Below, in pieces: positions 10,180-20,202 of a stretch of DNA of 57,647 nt. The position numbers were made by a program, and so were the translations under genes. The stretch spans positions 1-57,647 of the forward strand of contig DATAIT010000036.1 in NCBI GenBank assembly GCA_036262515.1, written 5' to 3'. This stretch comes from Acidimicrobiales bacterium (lineage in GTDB: Bacteria; Actinomycetota; Acidimicrobiia; Acidimicrobiales; GCA-2861595). The notes beneath the pieces were generated by a model that ran no database searches, was not told the origin of the DNA, and saw only the letters and a list, made by a program, of their open reading frames with translations. How positions within the stretch are numbered: the first letter of the stretch is position 1; each line of letters begins with the position of its first letter.

Positions 10180-10298
10180 CCGGGCCGCAACCGATCGCCG
10201 GCGGACCCGCTCCCGCAGCAGCGGCGGAGGGGTCGGTGCACCCGGACCGGTACGTCGCCGGTTCGCCGACCGGTGCCGGCCGGGGCCGCGCCCGATGA
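10176..10298 (+). CDS. Possible 40-residue ORF bridging hutU and hutF
   Basis: A GTG at 10176 overlaps the hutU stop as GTGA, and the frame ends in TGA at 10296-10298, which overlaps the hutF start as ATGA. The frame therefore fills the hutU-hutF gap exactly, with four-base overlaps at both ends. The product is rich in Ala, Gly and Pro and resembles no known family. Open frames are frequent by chance in such GC-rich DNA, so this may only pass ribosomes from hutU to hutF, or may be meaningless. Confidence 0.3.
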
Positions 10299-11587
10299 CG
10301 TCGTGGTGGGCCGAGTGGGCATGGATGGGCGGACCCGACGAGGGAGCGGTCGCCGGGGTGGTCCTGTCCGAGGACGGGGGCGTGCTCACGGAGGTGTCGA
10401 CCGGCGTGGCGGCGCCGGCGGCCGGGGCCACCGTGCTGCGGGGCATCACGCTGCCGGGCCTGGTGAACGGTCACTCGCACGCCTTCCACCGGGCGCTGCG
10501 CGGGGGCGCCGCCGGTGAGGACTTCTGGTCGTGGCGGGAGGCCATGTACGCGGTGGCCGGCGCACTCCAACCCGACCTGCTCCTGGCCCTGGCGCGGGCC
10601 TGCTTCGCCGAGATGGTGCTGGCCGGCATCACCGCCGTGCACGAGTTCCACTACCTCCATCAGCCCGGCGGCATGGACGATGCGGTGGTCGAGGCGGCGG
10701 CGTCGGCGGGGATCCGTCTCGTGCTCCTGGACACCTGCTACCTGCGGGCCGGCTTCGACGGCGGCGGGCTCAGCCCCGTGCAGCGGCGGTTCAGCGATGG
10801 TGACGCCGACCGGTGGGCCGAGCGGGCCTCGGCCGTGGCCGACCGGTACCCGTCCGTCGAGGTGGGGGCGGCCATCCACAGCGTGCGAGCCGTCGACCCC
10901 CCTTCCATGGAGTCCGTGGCCCGCTGGGCGGGCGGCCGCCGCGTTCCGCTGCATCTGCACCTGTCCGAACAGCCGGGCGAGAACGAGGCGTGCCTGGCTG
11001 CCACCGGGCGGACGCCGGCCGAGCTGTGCGAGTCCTCCGGTGTCCTCGGGCCCGGCACCACGGCCGTGCACGCCACCCATGCCAGCGCCTCCGACATCGC
11101 CCTCCTCGGCCGGTCGGGGACGGCCGTGTGCCTCTGCCCGACGACCGAGCGTGACCTCGGTGACGGCGTCGTCCCGGCCGCCGCCCTCGATGCGGCCGGC
11201 TGCTCCCTCCGGCTCGGCTCGGACAGCCAGGCCGTGGTGGACCTCTTCGAGGAGGCGAGAGCGGTCGAGCTGGGTCAGCGGCTGGTGACCGGCCGCCGGA
11301 GCCATCACTGCCCGGCCGCCCTGCTCGCGGCAGCCACCGGCGGCCGCCGTCTCGAGATCGGTGCGCCGGCCGACCTGACCACCGTGTCGGTGCGGTCACC
11401 CCGCCTGGCCGGCTTCGATCCGTCCACTGCGGCCGCCCACCTCGTCTTCGCAGCCGCCGCGGCCGACGTGGAGACGGTCGTGGTGGGCGGTCGCGCCGTC
11501 GTGTCCGACGGCGCCCATTGCGACATCGACGTGGGCGGGGAGCTGGCGGCGGCCATCACCGCCGTCCGCCGGGCGGCTGCCGGATGA
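10295..11587 (+). CDS. hutF: N-formimidoylglutamate deiminase
   Basis: A 430-residue amidohydrolase-superfamily protein that converts N-formimino-L-glutamate to N-formyl-L-glutamate and ammonia. Metal ligands are visible as HSH at residues 60-62, HLHLSEQ and HATHASASD, and the catalytic aspartate in LGSDSQ. The N-terminus [10 protein letters not shown] matches HutF proteins, which begin with an Ala/Trp-rich strand, and fixes the ATG at 10295. Its presence implies the five-step route of histidine degradation (via HutF and HutG); the alternative HutG-type formiminoglutamase route gives formamide. No hutG/deformylase gene lies in this window. Confidence 0.88.
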   Translation: MTSWWAEWAWMGGPDEGAVAGVVLSEDGGVLTEVSTGVAAPAAGATVLRGITLPGLVNGHSHAFHRALRGGAAGEDFWSWREAMYAVAGALQPDLLLALARACFAEMVLAGITAVHEFHYLHQPGGMDDAVVEAAASAGIRLVLLDTCYLRAGFDGGGLSPVQRRFSDGDADRWAERASAVADRYPSVEVGAAIHSVRAVDPPSMESVARWAGGRRVPLHLHLSEQPGENEACLAATGRTPAELCESSGVLGPGTTAVHATHASASDIALLGRSGTAVCLCPTTERDLGDGVVPAAALDAAGCSLRLGSDSQAVVDLFEEARAVELGQRLVTGRRSHHCPAALLAAATGGRRLEIGAPADLTTVSVRSPRLAGFDPSTAAAHLVFAAAAADVETVVVGGRAVVSDGAHCDIDVGGELAAAITAVRRAAAG

Positions 11588-11636
11588 CGGCCGTCGGATC
11601 TCCGGGTGCGCGGGAGCACTCGGTCGGGGGTCGTCG

Positions 11637-12854
11637 ATGGTGACCTGGGATTTGCTGGTGACCGGTGCCCGCCTGGCGACCATGACCGCGGGTTGGCGCC
11701 TGATCGACGACGGCGTGGTGGCCGTGTCGGCCGGCCGCATCGCCTATGCGGGACCGGCGGCGGCGTCGCCGGTCGGTGGGGCGGTTCGCCGGCTCGACGT
11801 GGAGGGACGCCTGGTTACGCCCGGCCTCGTCGACTGCCACACCCACCTGGTGTTCGCCGGCGACCGGGCCGGGGAGATGGAGCAGCGGCTGGCGGGACTC
11901 GGCTACGAGGACATCGCGGCGGCCGGCGGCGGGATCCTCGCCACGGTGCGAGCGACGCGGGCCGCAGGCGATGCGCAGCTGCTCGCCGCCGCGGCCGGCC
12001 GGCTGCGCCGCCTCCGGGACAGCGGCGTCACCACCGTGGAGGTGAAGTCGGGCTACGGGTTGGACCTGGCGACCGAGCTGCGCATGCTGGGGGTCGCCCG
12101 CCGGCTGGGCGGCGCCTGCGGGGTCACGGTGCGTACGACGTTCCTCGGCGCCCACGTCGTGCCGCCCGAGTACGCCGGCCACGGCGACGACTACGTCCAC
12201 GAGGTGATCGACACGATGCTCCCGGCCGTCGTTGCCGCCGGCCTGGCCGACGCCGTCGACGTGTTCTGCGAGCAGCTGGCGTTCACGCCGGAGCAGGCCG
12301 CCCTGGTGCTGGGCGCCGCCCGCCGGGCCGGATTGCTGGGAAAGGTCCACGCCGACCAACTGTCCGACGGCGGGGGAGCGGCACTGGCCGCCGCCCACGG
12401 CGCCGTCTCCGCCGATCACCTCGAGTACGCGTCGCCCGAGGGCGTGGCCGCCCTCGCCGCGTCGGGCACCGTGGCCGTGCTGCTCCCGGGCGCCGCGCAC
12501 GTGCTCGGTTCGGAACGGGCGCCGCCGATCGCCGTCATGCGGGCCCTGGGCGTGCCGATGGCGGTCGCCACCGACGCGAACCCGGGGACGTCGCCGCTGC
12601 TATCGATGCCGCTTGCCATGCACCTGGCGTGCGTGCGCTTCGGGCTCACGCCCGACGAGGCTCTGGCGGGCGCCACCGTCCACGCCGCCGCCGCTCTCGG
12701 GCTGACCGGCCAGGTGGGTGTGCTCGCCCCCGGGGCGCAGGCCGATCTGGTGGTGTGGGACGCGGAGCGGCCGGTGGATCTCGTGTACTGGCTTGGCGCC
12801 GACCTGGCCGCCCGGATCGTCGTCGCCGGGCGGCAGGACGGCGAAGGGGACTAG
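11637..12854 (+). CDS. hutI: Imidazolonepropionase
   Basis: HutI hydrolyses 4-imidazolone-5-propionate to N-formimino-L-glutamate, the step between HutU and HutF. The 405-residue protein has the metal-binding HTH at residues 68-70 in GLVDCHTHLVF, the substrate region VEVKSGYGL, KVHADQLSD, SADHLEYAS and ATDANPGTSPL, all typical of the family. The ATG at 11637 begins directly before the first beta strand; a GTG one codon later is an alternative. Its TAG overlaps tail to tail with the stop codon of the small membrane protein gene on the other strand (CTAG at 12851-12854). Confidence 0.95.
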   Translation: MVTWDLLVTGARLATMTAGWRLIDDGVVAVSAGRIAYAGPAAASPVGGAVRRLDVEGRLVTPGLVDCHTHLVFAGDRAGEMEQRLAGLGYEDIAAAGGGILATVRATRAAGDAQLLAAAAGRLRRLRDSGVTTVEVKSGYGLDLATELRMLGVARRLGGACGVTVRTTFLGAHVVPPEYAGHGDDYVHEVIDTMLPAVVAAGLADAVDVFCEQLAFTPEQAALVLGAARRAGLLGKVHADQLSDGGGAALAAAHGAVSADHLEYASPEGVAALAASGTVAVLLPGAAHVLGSERAPPIAVMRALGVPMAVATDANPGTSPLLSMPLAMHLACVRFGLTPDEALAGATVHAAAALGLTGQVGVLAPGAQADLVVWDAERPVDLVYWLGADLAARIVVAGRQDGEGD

Positions 12855-12967
12855 ATGACGTCGCGCTCCCGGACGACGGTGGTGCGCCGGCCGCGGTAGT
12901 ACCGCGGTCCGCCGATGCCGCCGAGCAGAAGGACCACCAACAACACGATGAGCAGGATCGTAAGCAT
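12851..12967 (-). CDS. Small single-span membrane protein
   Basis: A 38-residue peptide begins MLTILLIVLLVVLLLGGIGG and ends with the basic sequence RYYRGRRTTVVRERDVI. It is one hydrophobic helix with a positively charged tail, like the small DUF3309-type hydrophobic peptides common in bacteria. The ATG at 12967 is chosen because a longer frame only adds unstructured residues before the helix. Function is unknown. It converges on hutI with overlapping stop codons. Confidence 0.6.
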   Translation of the reverse strand: MLTILLIVLLVVLLLGGIGGPRYYRGRRTTVVRERDVI

Positions 12968-13062
12968 GTCCTGGCTGTTCCCACGGGAACGCGCTCCCAC
13001 ACCCGCTATCCGTCCCCGTCGCGTGAGCGATGGACCCGGCCCCCCGTGCGCATACCCGCTCC

Positions 13063-13101
13063 CGAGGCAATAGCTCGCCATTTCGGCGAGCTATTGCCTC
13101 G
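13063..13101 (-). terminator. 17-bp perfect hairpin, probable terminator
   Basis: CGAGGCAATAGCTCGCC (13063-13079) is followed by a five-base loop and its exact reverse complement (13085-13101). It lies 9 bp beyond the stop of the CsbD-like gene, in the direction of that gene's transcription. There is no T-run, so it would be a U-less hairpin terminator. The stem also contains AATAGCT, unusually AT-rich for this DNA, so a small repeat element is a second possibility. Confidence 0.55.
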
Positions 13102-13109
13102 AAGACACA

Positions 13110-13292
13110 TCAGATGTCGCCGTGCTCCTCGCGGACCTCGTCCTCGACCTCGTCGACCGTCTGGTCGTCGGGCTCGTCGCCGGTCTCCGCCTCGACCTTC
13201 CCCTTGGCCTCGGCCTCACGGTCGCCGGCGGCCCAGCCGGCCGCCTCGGTGATCTTGCCCTTGGCCCGGGTGAGGGTGTCGTCGTCAGCCAT
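13110..13292 (-). CDS. CsbD-like stress protein
   Basis: A 60-residue, very acidic protein. It starts MADDDTLTRAKGKITEAAGW and has a second AKGKVEAETGDEPDD unit, typical of the CsbD family of small general-stress proteins whose molecular role is not known. It has a good ribosome binding site (GAGAGAGGA) a few bases before the ATG. A strong hairpin follows the stop codon. It lies 27 bp downstream of the asd stop on the same strand. Confidence 0.75.
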   Translation of the reverse strand: MADDDTLTRAKGKITEAAGWAAGDREAEAKGKVEAETGDEPDDQTVDEVEDEVREEHGDI

Positions 13293-13319
13293 GTCGTCCT
13301 CTCTCGGCCGGCGGCGGCT

Positions 13320-15628
<2,309 letters not shown>

Positions 15629-15673
15629 CGGTGGATGGTAGTTGCCCGGATCTCATCCACTAGCTTGCCCGCC
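15629..15673. promoter_or_regulatory. Divergent promoter pair between lysC and the first cyclophilin gene
   Basis: Only 45 bp separate the two start codons. A leftward -10 TACCAT (15640-15635) sits six bases from the lysC GTG and a rightward -10 TAGCTT (15661-15666) sits seven bases from the cyclophilin GTG. Both spacings place transcription start at or next to the start codon, so both mRNAs should be leaderless. Clear -35 hexamers were not seen. Confidence 0.55.
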
Positions 15674-16543
15674 GTGCCCTCCGACAAGCGCCTGCGAAAG
15701 AAGCAGGGTCGAGAGGCCCGCCTCGCCGAGCTGCGGGCCCAGGAAGCCAAGGCCCGGCTCCGGAAGCGCATCATCGCCGGGGCCGTTGTCGCCGCCCTCA
15801 TCGTCGCCGTGGCCTTCCTCAGCTCCCGCGGCGGCGACGATGACAAGGTCACGGCCGGCGCCAGCACCACGGCCAGCTCAACGTCCACCACGGCGGCCGC
15901 CGGCGAAGGACCACCCAAGGGCGAGCCGGTGCCGCCCGGCGCCAAGCTCGACGCGTGGAAGTGCCCAGAGGTCGACGGCAGCTCCCCGCGTACCGACCAG
16001 TTCCCGGCCGAACCGCCGCCGCAGTGCATCGACAAGACGAAGACCGTCGTCGCCAAGGTGACCACCACCGAGGGCGTGATGGAATACACGCTCGACAGCC
16101 AGAAGGCGCCGATCGCGGCCAACAACTTCGCCGTGCTGTCCCGGTACCACTACTACGACGGCACGGTCATCACCCGCATCGCCGACACCATCGACATCTT
16201 CCAGACGGGTTCGCCGCGCACCCAGACCATCGGCGATCCCGGCCCCGGCTACACGCTCCCCGACGAGGGTTCCGACTTCAAGTACACCGAGGGCGACGTC
16301 GTGATGGCGCGCAGCTCGGCGGGCAGCTCGGCTGCGCAGTACTTCGTCGTGGTGGGCCCCAAGGCATCGGGGCTCGACCGGGACGGCAGCTACATCACCT
16401 TCGCCCGGGTCACCTCCGGCATGGACGTGGCCAAGAAGATCTTCGCCCTGTTCCAGCCCTGCGCCGCCGGCGACTCCGAGTGCTCGGGAGGCGCCCCGAG
16501 CAAGATCGTCACCGTCCAGAAGGTCGAGATCGAGGAGAGGTAG
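15674..16543 (+). CDS. Membrane-anchored cyclophilin-type peptidyl-prolyl isomerase
   Basis: A 289-residue protein. It has a basic N-terminus, one membrane helix (about residues 33-50), a Thr/Ser-rich linker, then a cyclophilin domain from about residue 120. It should sit with its catalytic domain outside the membrane. The cyclophilin core is altered: the usual FHR catalytic motif reads ITRIAD (His to Thr), and SQFF reads AAQYF, so isomerase activity may be weak. It shares a CP-DGSSP...PPP-CID segment in front of the fold with the next gene. The GTG at 15674 is seven bases behind TAGCTT and removes a non-family N-terminal extension. Confidence 0.8.
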   Translation: MPSDKRLRKKQGREARLAELRAQEAKARLRKRIIAGAVVAALIVAVAFLSSRGGDDDKVTAGASTTASSTSTTAAAGEGPPKGEPVPPGAKLDAWKCPEVDGSSPRTDQFPAEPPPQCIDKTKTVVAKVTTTEGVMEYTLDSQKAPIAANNFAVLSRYHYYDGTVITRIADTIDIFQTGSPRTQTIGDPGPGYTLPDEGSDFKYTEGDVVMARSSAGSSAAQYFVVVGPKASGLDRDGSYITFARVTSGMDVAKKIFALFQPCAAGDSECSGGAPSKIVTVQKVEIEER

Positions 16544-16546
16544 CCC

Positions 16547-17101
16547 ATGCCCACCGAATGTCCCGCAGCCGACGGCTCCAGCCCCAAGAAGCAGAAGTTC
16601 GACGGGCCACCTCCCATGTGCATCGACCCGGCCAGGTCGTACACGGCCGAGATGGTCACCACCAAGGGCACCATGTTGATCGCCCTCGACGCCATCGCCG
16701 CGCCCCGGACGGTGAACAACTTCGTCGTCCTGGCCCGGTACCACTACTACGACGGGATCGGCTTCCACCGGGTCATCCCCGGCTTCATGCTCCAGGGCGG
16801 CGACCCGGAGGGAAGCGGCCGGGGCGGCCCCGGCTACCGCTTCGCCGACGAGCTGCCCAAGCCGGGCCGGTACGAGATCGGCTCGATCGCCATGGCGAAC
16901 GCCGGCCCCGACACGAACGGCAGCCAGTTCTTCATCGTGAGCGGCCAGTCGGGCGTGGGCCTCCCGCCGCAGTACTCCCTGTTCGGCAAGGTCGTCAAGG
17001 GGCTCGACGTCGTCAGTGCCATCGAGGCGGCCGGCTCTCCCTCGGGTGCACCGAAGGAGAAGGTCGTGATCGAGTCGGTCACCATCACCGAGTCGGACTG
17101 A
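16547..17101 (+). CDS. Cyclophilin-type peptidyl-prolyl cis-trans isomerase
   Basis: A 184-residue cyclophilin that should speed cis-trans isomerisation of proline bonds. All key motifs are intact: FHRVIPGFMLQGGDP with the catalytic arginine, NGSQFFIV, and YSLFGKVV. It has no signal peptide or membrane helix, so it is predicted cytosolic, unlike the protein encoded just upstream. The shared CPAADGSSP...PPPMCID segment shows the pair arose by duplication. The ATG is three bases after the preceding stop, with GAGAGG as ribosome binding site inside the end of that gene, so the two form an operon. Confidence 0.88.
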   Translation: MPTECPAADGSSPKKQKFDGPPPMCIDPARSYTAEMVTTKGTMLIALDAIAAPRTVNNFVVLARYHYYDGIGFHRVIPGFMLQGGDPEGSGRGGPGYRFADELPKPGRYEIGSIAMANAGPDTNGSQFFIVSGQSGVGLPPQYSLFGKVVKGLDVVSAIEAAGSPSGAPKEKVVIESVTITESD

Positions 17102-17136
17102 CAGCGGCACCAGCGCACGAGGCGGGCGACGCGGGT

Positions 17137-17808
17137 TCAGGCGGGAAGGACGTCGAGCGAGGACGCCTCGCCGTCGCACCACACCCGGACGTTTCCCGCG
17201 CCGGCCGCCGTCCAGCCCTTGCCCGACTCGAAGATCACGGCGGTGCGCTCGTCGATGGCGACGACGGGCAGCCCCTCGGGGGCGAGGGAGATCGTGCGGT
17301 GGGACTTCTCCGGCGACCAGGAATCGGCGTGGGGGATGACCGCCACCTGCGACACCAGGCCGAGGCCGAGGGTGAAGGCGCCGCCCCGGGGGTCGACCAT
17401 CGGGTCGGTGAGCACCATGGCGCCCGCCGACGAGCCGGCCAGCACGGCCCCGCCCTGCCATGCAGCCAGGAGCGCCTGCCACAACGACGAGCTCTTGAAG
17501 ACCGACCGCAGGTGCAGCGGTGAGCCGCCGCCGACGTAGATGAAGCGGGCTTCCGCCACCGCCTTCACGTAGGTGTCGTCCTCGGCGTCGGGCCGGCGGA
17601 GCACGGGCAGCCCGCGCACCGTGGCACCCAGCGCCTCGAACCAGCGCTCGGCGAACTCGACGGCCCGTTCCGGGTGCTCGTAGGCGGCGGCGGTGGGCAG
17701 CACGAGCACCTCGGACCCACCGCTGGCGTCCAGCAGCCGGGCGTCGAAATCGCACCCTGGGCGCCATTCGCCGCCGCCGACGAGTGCGAGCAGGCCGGGC
17801 GTGGTCAC
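17137..17808 (-). CDS. Peptidase S51 family protein (dipeptidase E/cyanophycinase-like)
   Basis: A 223-residue serine hydrolase of the class-I glutamine-amidotransferase-like fold. The nucleophile elbow AGSSAGAM has Ser127. FIYVGGGSPLHL forms the first active-site loop and IPHADSW supplies a candidate histidine at 160. Family members cleave Asp-X dipeptides or cyanophycin; which applies here cannot be decided. GTG 17808 is favoured over a TTG three codons earlier because TAGGTT lies seven bases before it (17821-17816), fitting a leaderless start. It is divergent from the GGDEF-like gene. Confidence 0.75.
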   Translation of the reverse strand: MTTPGLLALVGGGEWRPGCDFDARLLDASGGSEVLVLPTAAAYEHPERAVEFAERWFEALGATVRGLPVLRRPDAEDDTYVKAVAEARFIYVGGGSPLHLRSVFKSSSLWQALLAAWQGGAVLAGSSAGAMVLTDPMVDPRGGAFTLGLGLVSQVAVIPHADSWSPEKSHRTISLAPEGLPVVAIDERTAVIFESGKGWTAAGAGNVRVWCDGEASSLDVLPA

Positions 17809-17925
17809 GGCCGCCAACCTACTTCCGTGCGCTCCACGGGGACCGATGGAGCGACGGCTCGGATTTCGCTACCGTACGCACGGGCAAGATCACGTTTGCC
17901 CTTGAGGAGCGTTGGTTCCTGGCCG

Positions 17926-18669
17926 ATGCAAATGCCGATGGTCGATCGTCGCGCCCTACCCGGGTTGGCAGCGGGGCTGGCTGGCCTCGCGGCCGGCGTC
18001 GGGTCGTTGGTGCTCGAGCTCCCCGAGCTGGCGGTCGCGGCCGCGTCCTGCGCGCTGGTCGCCGGCGCCACATCGGTCCTCCAGGTCCGCCGTCTCCGCG
18101 AAGCCGAGCGGGACGCCGCCGGCAGCGCCGCCCTGGCCCGGCTCCTCGACCTGCCCAGGAGCGGGCGCTCCGACTCGTGCGACCTGCTGGATCCCGAGAC
18201 GGGCCTACCCGACCTTCCGTTCTTCACGCTGGCCCTCGAGGGGCGGGTGGCGGCGGCCCGGCGCCATCTGTGGCCCGTCACCGTGTTGCTGGTGGAGATC
18301 GGCCTGGCGCCGGAGTGCGAGACGGGGCGGGCCCAGACGGAGGCCATCGCCAGCTTCGCCGACCTGCTCCGCCGCACCCTCCGGGAGGCGGACATCGCCT
18401 GCCGCACCAGCACCACGCGCTTCGCCGTCGTGCTCGACGACACGGCGGAGGAGGGTGGTGTGTGGACGGCCGAGCGCATCCAGGTGGCGGTGTCGCACGA
18501 CGTCTCCAAGATCCGGCGCATGGCCGCAGGCGTGGCCAGCTACCCCACCCACGGCCTGGAGGCGGGCGCAGTGCTCACGGGTGCGCAGGCGGCCCTGGCC
18601 CGAGCGTGTGCCAGCCCCGCCGGCCGCGGCCTCGGCCAGGTCGAGGTGGCGCTGCCCGACTTCGCCTAG
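17926..18669 (+). CDS. Membrane protein with degenerate GGDEF domain
   Basis: A 247-residue protein with hydrophobic helices in the first 60 residues and then a GGDEF-like fold (LLDPETGLPDLPFFTLALEG is the typical opening). The signature position reads RTSTTRFAVVL where active diguanylate cyclases have RYGGDEFAVLL, so the catalytic and GTP-binding residues are lost. It cannot be a standard cyclase; a structural or ligand-sensing role is possible. A TACCGT element at 17870-17875 may be its -10. GAGGAG at 17904-17909 is rather far from the ATG at 17926. Two more in-frame ATGs follow within four codons. Confidence 0.6.
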   Translation: MQMPMVDRRALPGLAAGLAGLAAGVGSLVLELPELAVAAASCALVAGATSVLQVRRLREAERDAAGSAALARLLDLPRSGRSDSCDLLDPETGLPDLPFFTLALEGRVAAARRHLWPVTVLLVEIGLAPECETGRAQTEAIASFADLLRRTLREADIACRTSTTRFAVVLDDTAEEGGVWTAERIQVAVSHDVSKIRRMAAGVASYPTHGLEAGAVLTGAQAALARACASPAGRGLGQVEVALPDFA

Positions 18670-18674
18670 AGGCG

Positions 18675-18704
18675 CTGTCCACAGGCTCCACAGGGTTGTC
18701 CCCA
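18675..18704 (+). promoter_or_regulatory. Two DnaA-box-like sequences in a convergent gap
   Basis: CTGTCCACA (18675-18683) and TTGTCCCCA (18696-18704) each match the actinobacterial DnaA box TTGTCCACA at eight of nine positions, with 12 bp between them, in the 63-bp gap between two convergent genes. No AT-rich unwinding element or dnaA/dnaN gene is nearby, so this is not an origin. It might bind DnaA, or be chance. Confidence 0.25.
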
Positions 18705-18732
18705 GTCTGACCACAACCACTGGCGGGCCTCT

Positions 18733-20202
18733 CTACCGGACGACGGCCCGGCCGCGACCGCGGTCCGACAGGGCCAGCCCGGCCGCGGCCAGCACGAGCG
18801 CACCGCCCGCAAGCAGGATGAGGCGGTCGACACCGGCCCGGTGCACACGCACCAGGGCCACGCCCAGGTCGAGCCTGTTGTCGTCCCGGGTGGCGCGGCC
18901 GGCGTCCGACCAGAACGCCACGGACCGGGACCGGCCCGAGACGACCTCGGTCTGCGTTCCCACCACTGGCAGGTCCTGGAAGCTGCCTAATCCGATCCGG
19001 GAGTCGAAGCGGCGAGGCGACACGGTGGCGACGGTGAAGGTGCGGCCGCCGTCCCACGACGACGCCTGCGCGACCTCTGTGCGCACGTCCCCGGGATCCG
19101 CGCTCCGGTCGTAGAACACGATGTCCACCCGCCCGTCCGGAGCGACGTCCACCGACGGCAGCGTCTGGGTGCCGGTCCGCGCCGCGACGGGCCGCGGCGG
19201 GGACCAGGAGCGGCCGCCGTCGCCGGATGCGGCGACGAACACGTCCCGGGCACGACCCTTGCCCGACTCCCACGCCGCGTACAGGCGGCCGCTGTGCCCA
19301 TCGCGCGCCAGCCCGGGGCGGGGCGCACCGAGGTCGGGGTGTATGCGCTGGGGGATCACCACGTCCGCCACCACGACGCCGGGGCCGAAGGTGGCGCCGC
19401 CGTCGGTGGACGTCCACGTGCGCACCCGCCAGTTGCCCTCCACGGGCGGGCCGCCGCGACCCTCGTGGAGACCCGAGTAGTCGACCGCATCGTCGCCCAG
19501 GTCGAGAGCGCCGACCACGACGGTGTCGGCGCCGACCACCACGGACGGCACCAGCAGTCGCATGGCCGGCTCGCTCACCCGGCGCGGCGGCCCGAAGCTC
19601 CGGCCACCGTCCGTCGAGACCGACGCCATCAACGGGTTCGGTCGCGGGGCGAACCCGAGGGCGCGTGCGGCCGTGGCCGGGTCGGCCTGCACCCACGTGG
19701 CGACCACCCGGTCCCCATCCGCTGCGATCCGGGGGTGGAAGGCATCGGGGCCGGACACGACGACGGCTGGTCCGGCTGGGGCCCCGTGCTCCAGGCGCTG
19801 GGCCCACGTCCCCACCGGCTGGTTGTTGCCACCCCCGGTCGCGCCGAACAGGACGAGTGCGCCGTCGCCCGTCCACGCCACGTCCGGCCAGAAGCAGTTG
19901 GGCGCGCCGTCGGGGAGGGGCAGGGGAACGCGCCTCCAGGTCGCCCCGCCGTCGGTCGACGACGACACCGCACACGACGACGTGGGCGTGTCGATGCGGT
20001 CGGCGACGACCAGCGAGTCGGGACGGCCGGGATCGGCGGCCGCCGCCGGCGACGTGTGGGCGTCGAGCGTGCCGGGCCGGTCGTCGTTCACCATGCCGGT
20101 GGCCGTGGCTTCCACCGCGGGTTCGGGTCCCCGCAGCGCCAGGCCGGACGCCACCACGCCGGCGGCCGCCAACCCGGCGGCGAGGACGCGGCGTGGGTTC
20201 AC
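18733..20202 (-). CDS. Exported Asp-box (sialidase-like) repeat protein, copy A
   Basis: A 489-residue protein with a signal or anchor helix at residues 5-25 and a C-terminal membrane helix (LILLAGGALVLAAAGLAL). Between them are five Asp-box motifs (SSTDGGATW, STDGGRSF, STDGGATF, SGDGGRSW, SWDGGRTF), typical of six-bladed sialidase-fold propellers. The sialidase arginine triad is not obvious, so it may be a binding protein and not an enzyme. It is a clear paralog of the gene in front, sharing motifs such as PNCFWP and ALDLGDD. Its GTG overlaps that gene's TGA as GTGA (20199-20202), so both are translationally coupled. Confidence 0.7.
   Translation of the reverse strand: MNPRRVLAAGLAAAGVVASGLALRGPEPAVEATATGMVNDDRPGTLDAHTSPAAAADPGRPDSLVVADRIDTPTSSCAVSSSTDGGATWRRVPLPLPDGAPNCFWPDVAWTGDGALVLFGATGGGNNQPVGTWAQRLEHGAPAGPAVVVSGPDAFHPRIAADGDRVVATWVQADPATAARALGFAPRPNPLMASVSTDGGRSFGPPRRVSEPAMRLLVPSVVVGADTVVVGALDLGDDAVDYSGLHEGRGGPPVEGNWRVRTWTSTDGGATFGPGVVVADVVIPQRIHPDLGAPRPGLARDGHSGRLYAAWESGKGRARDVFVAASGDGGRSWSPPRPVAARTGTQTLPSVDVAPDGRVDIVFYDRSADPGDVRTEVAQASSWDGGRTFTVATVSPRRFDSRIGLGSFQDLPVVGTQTEVVSGRSRSVAFWSDAGRATRDDNRLDLGVALVRVHRAGVDRLILLAGGALVLAAAGLALSDRGRGRAVVR

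Noticed and set aside
18675..18704. Replication origin
   Set aside because: Two DnaA-like boxes only, no AT-rich region and no dnaA, dnaN or gyr genes nearby.
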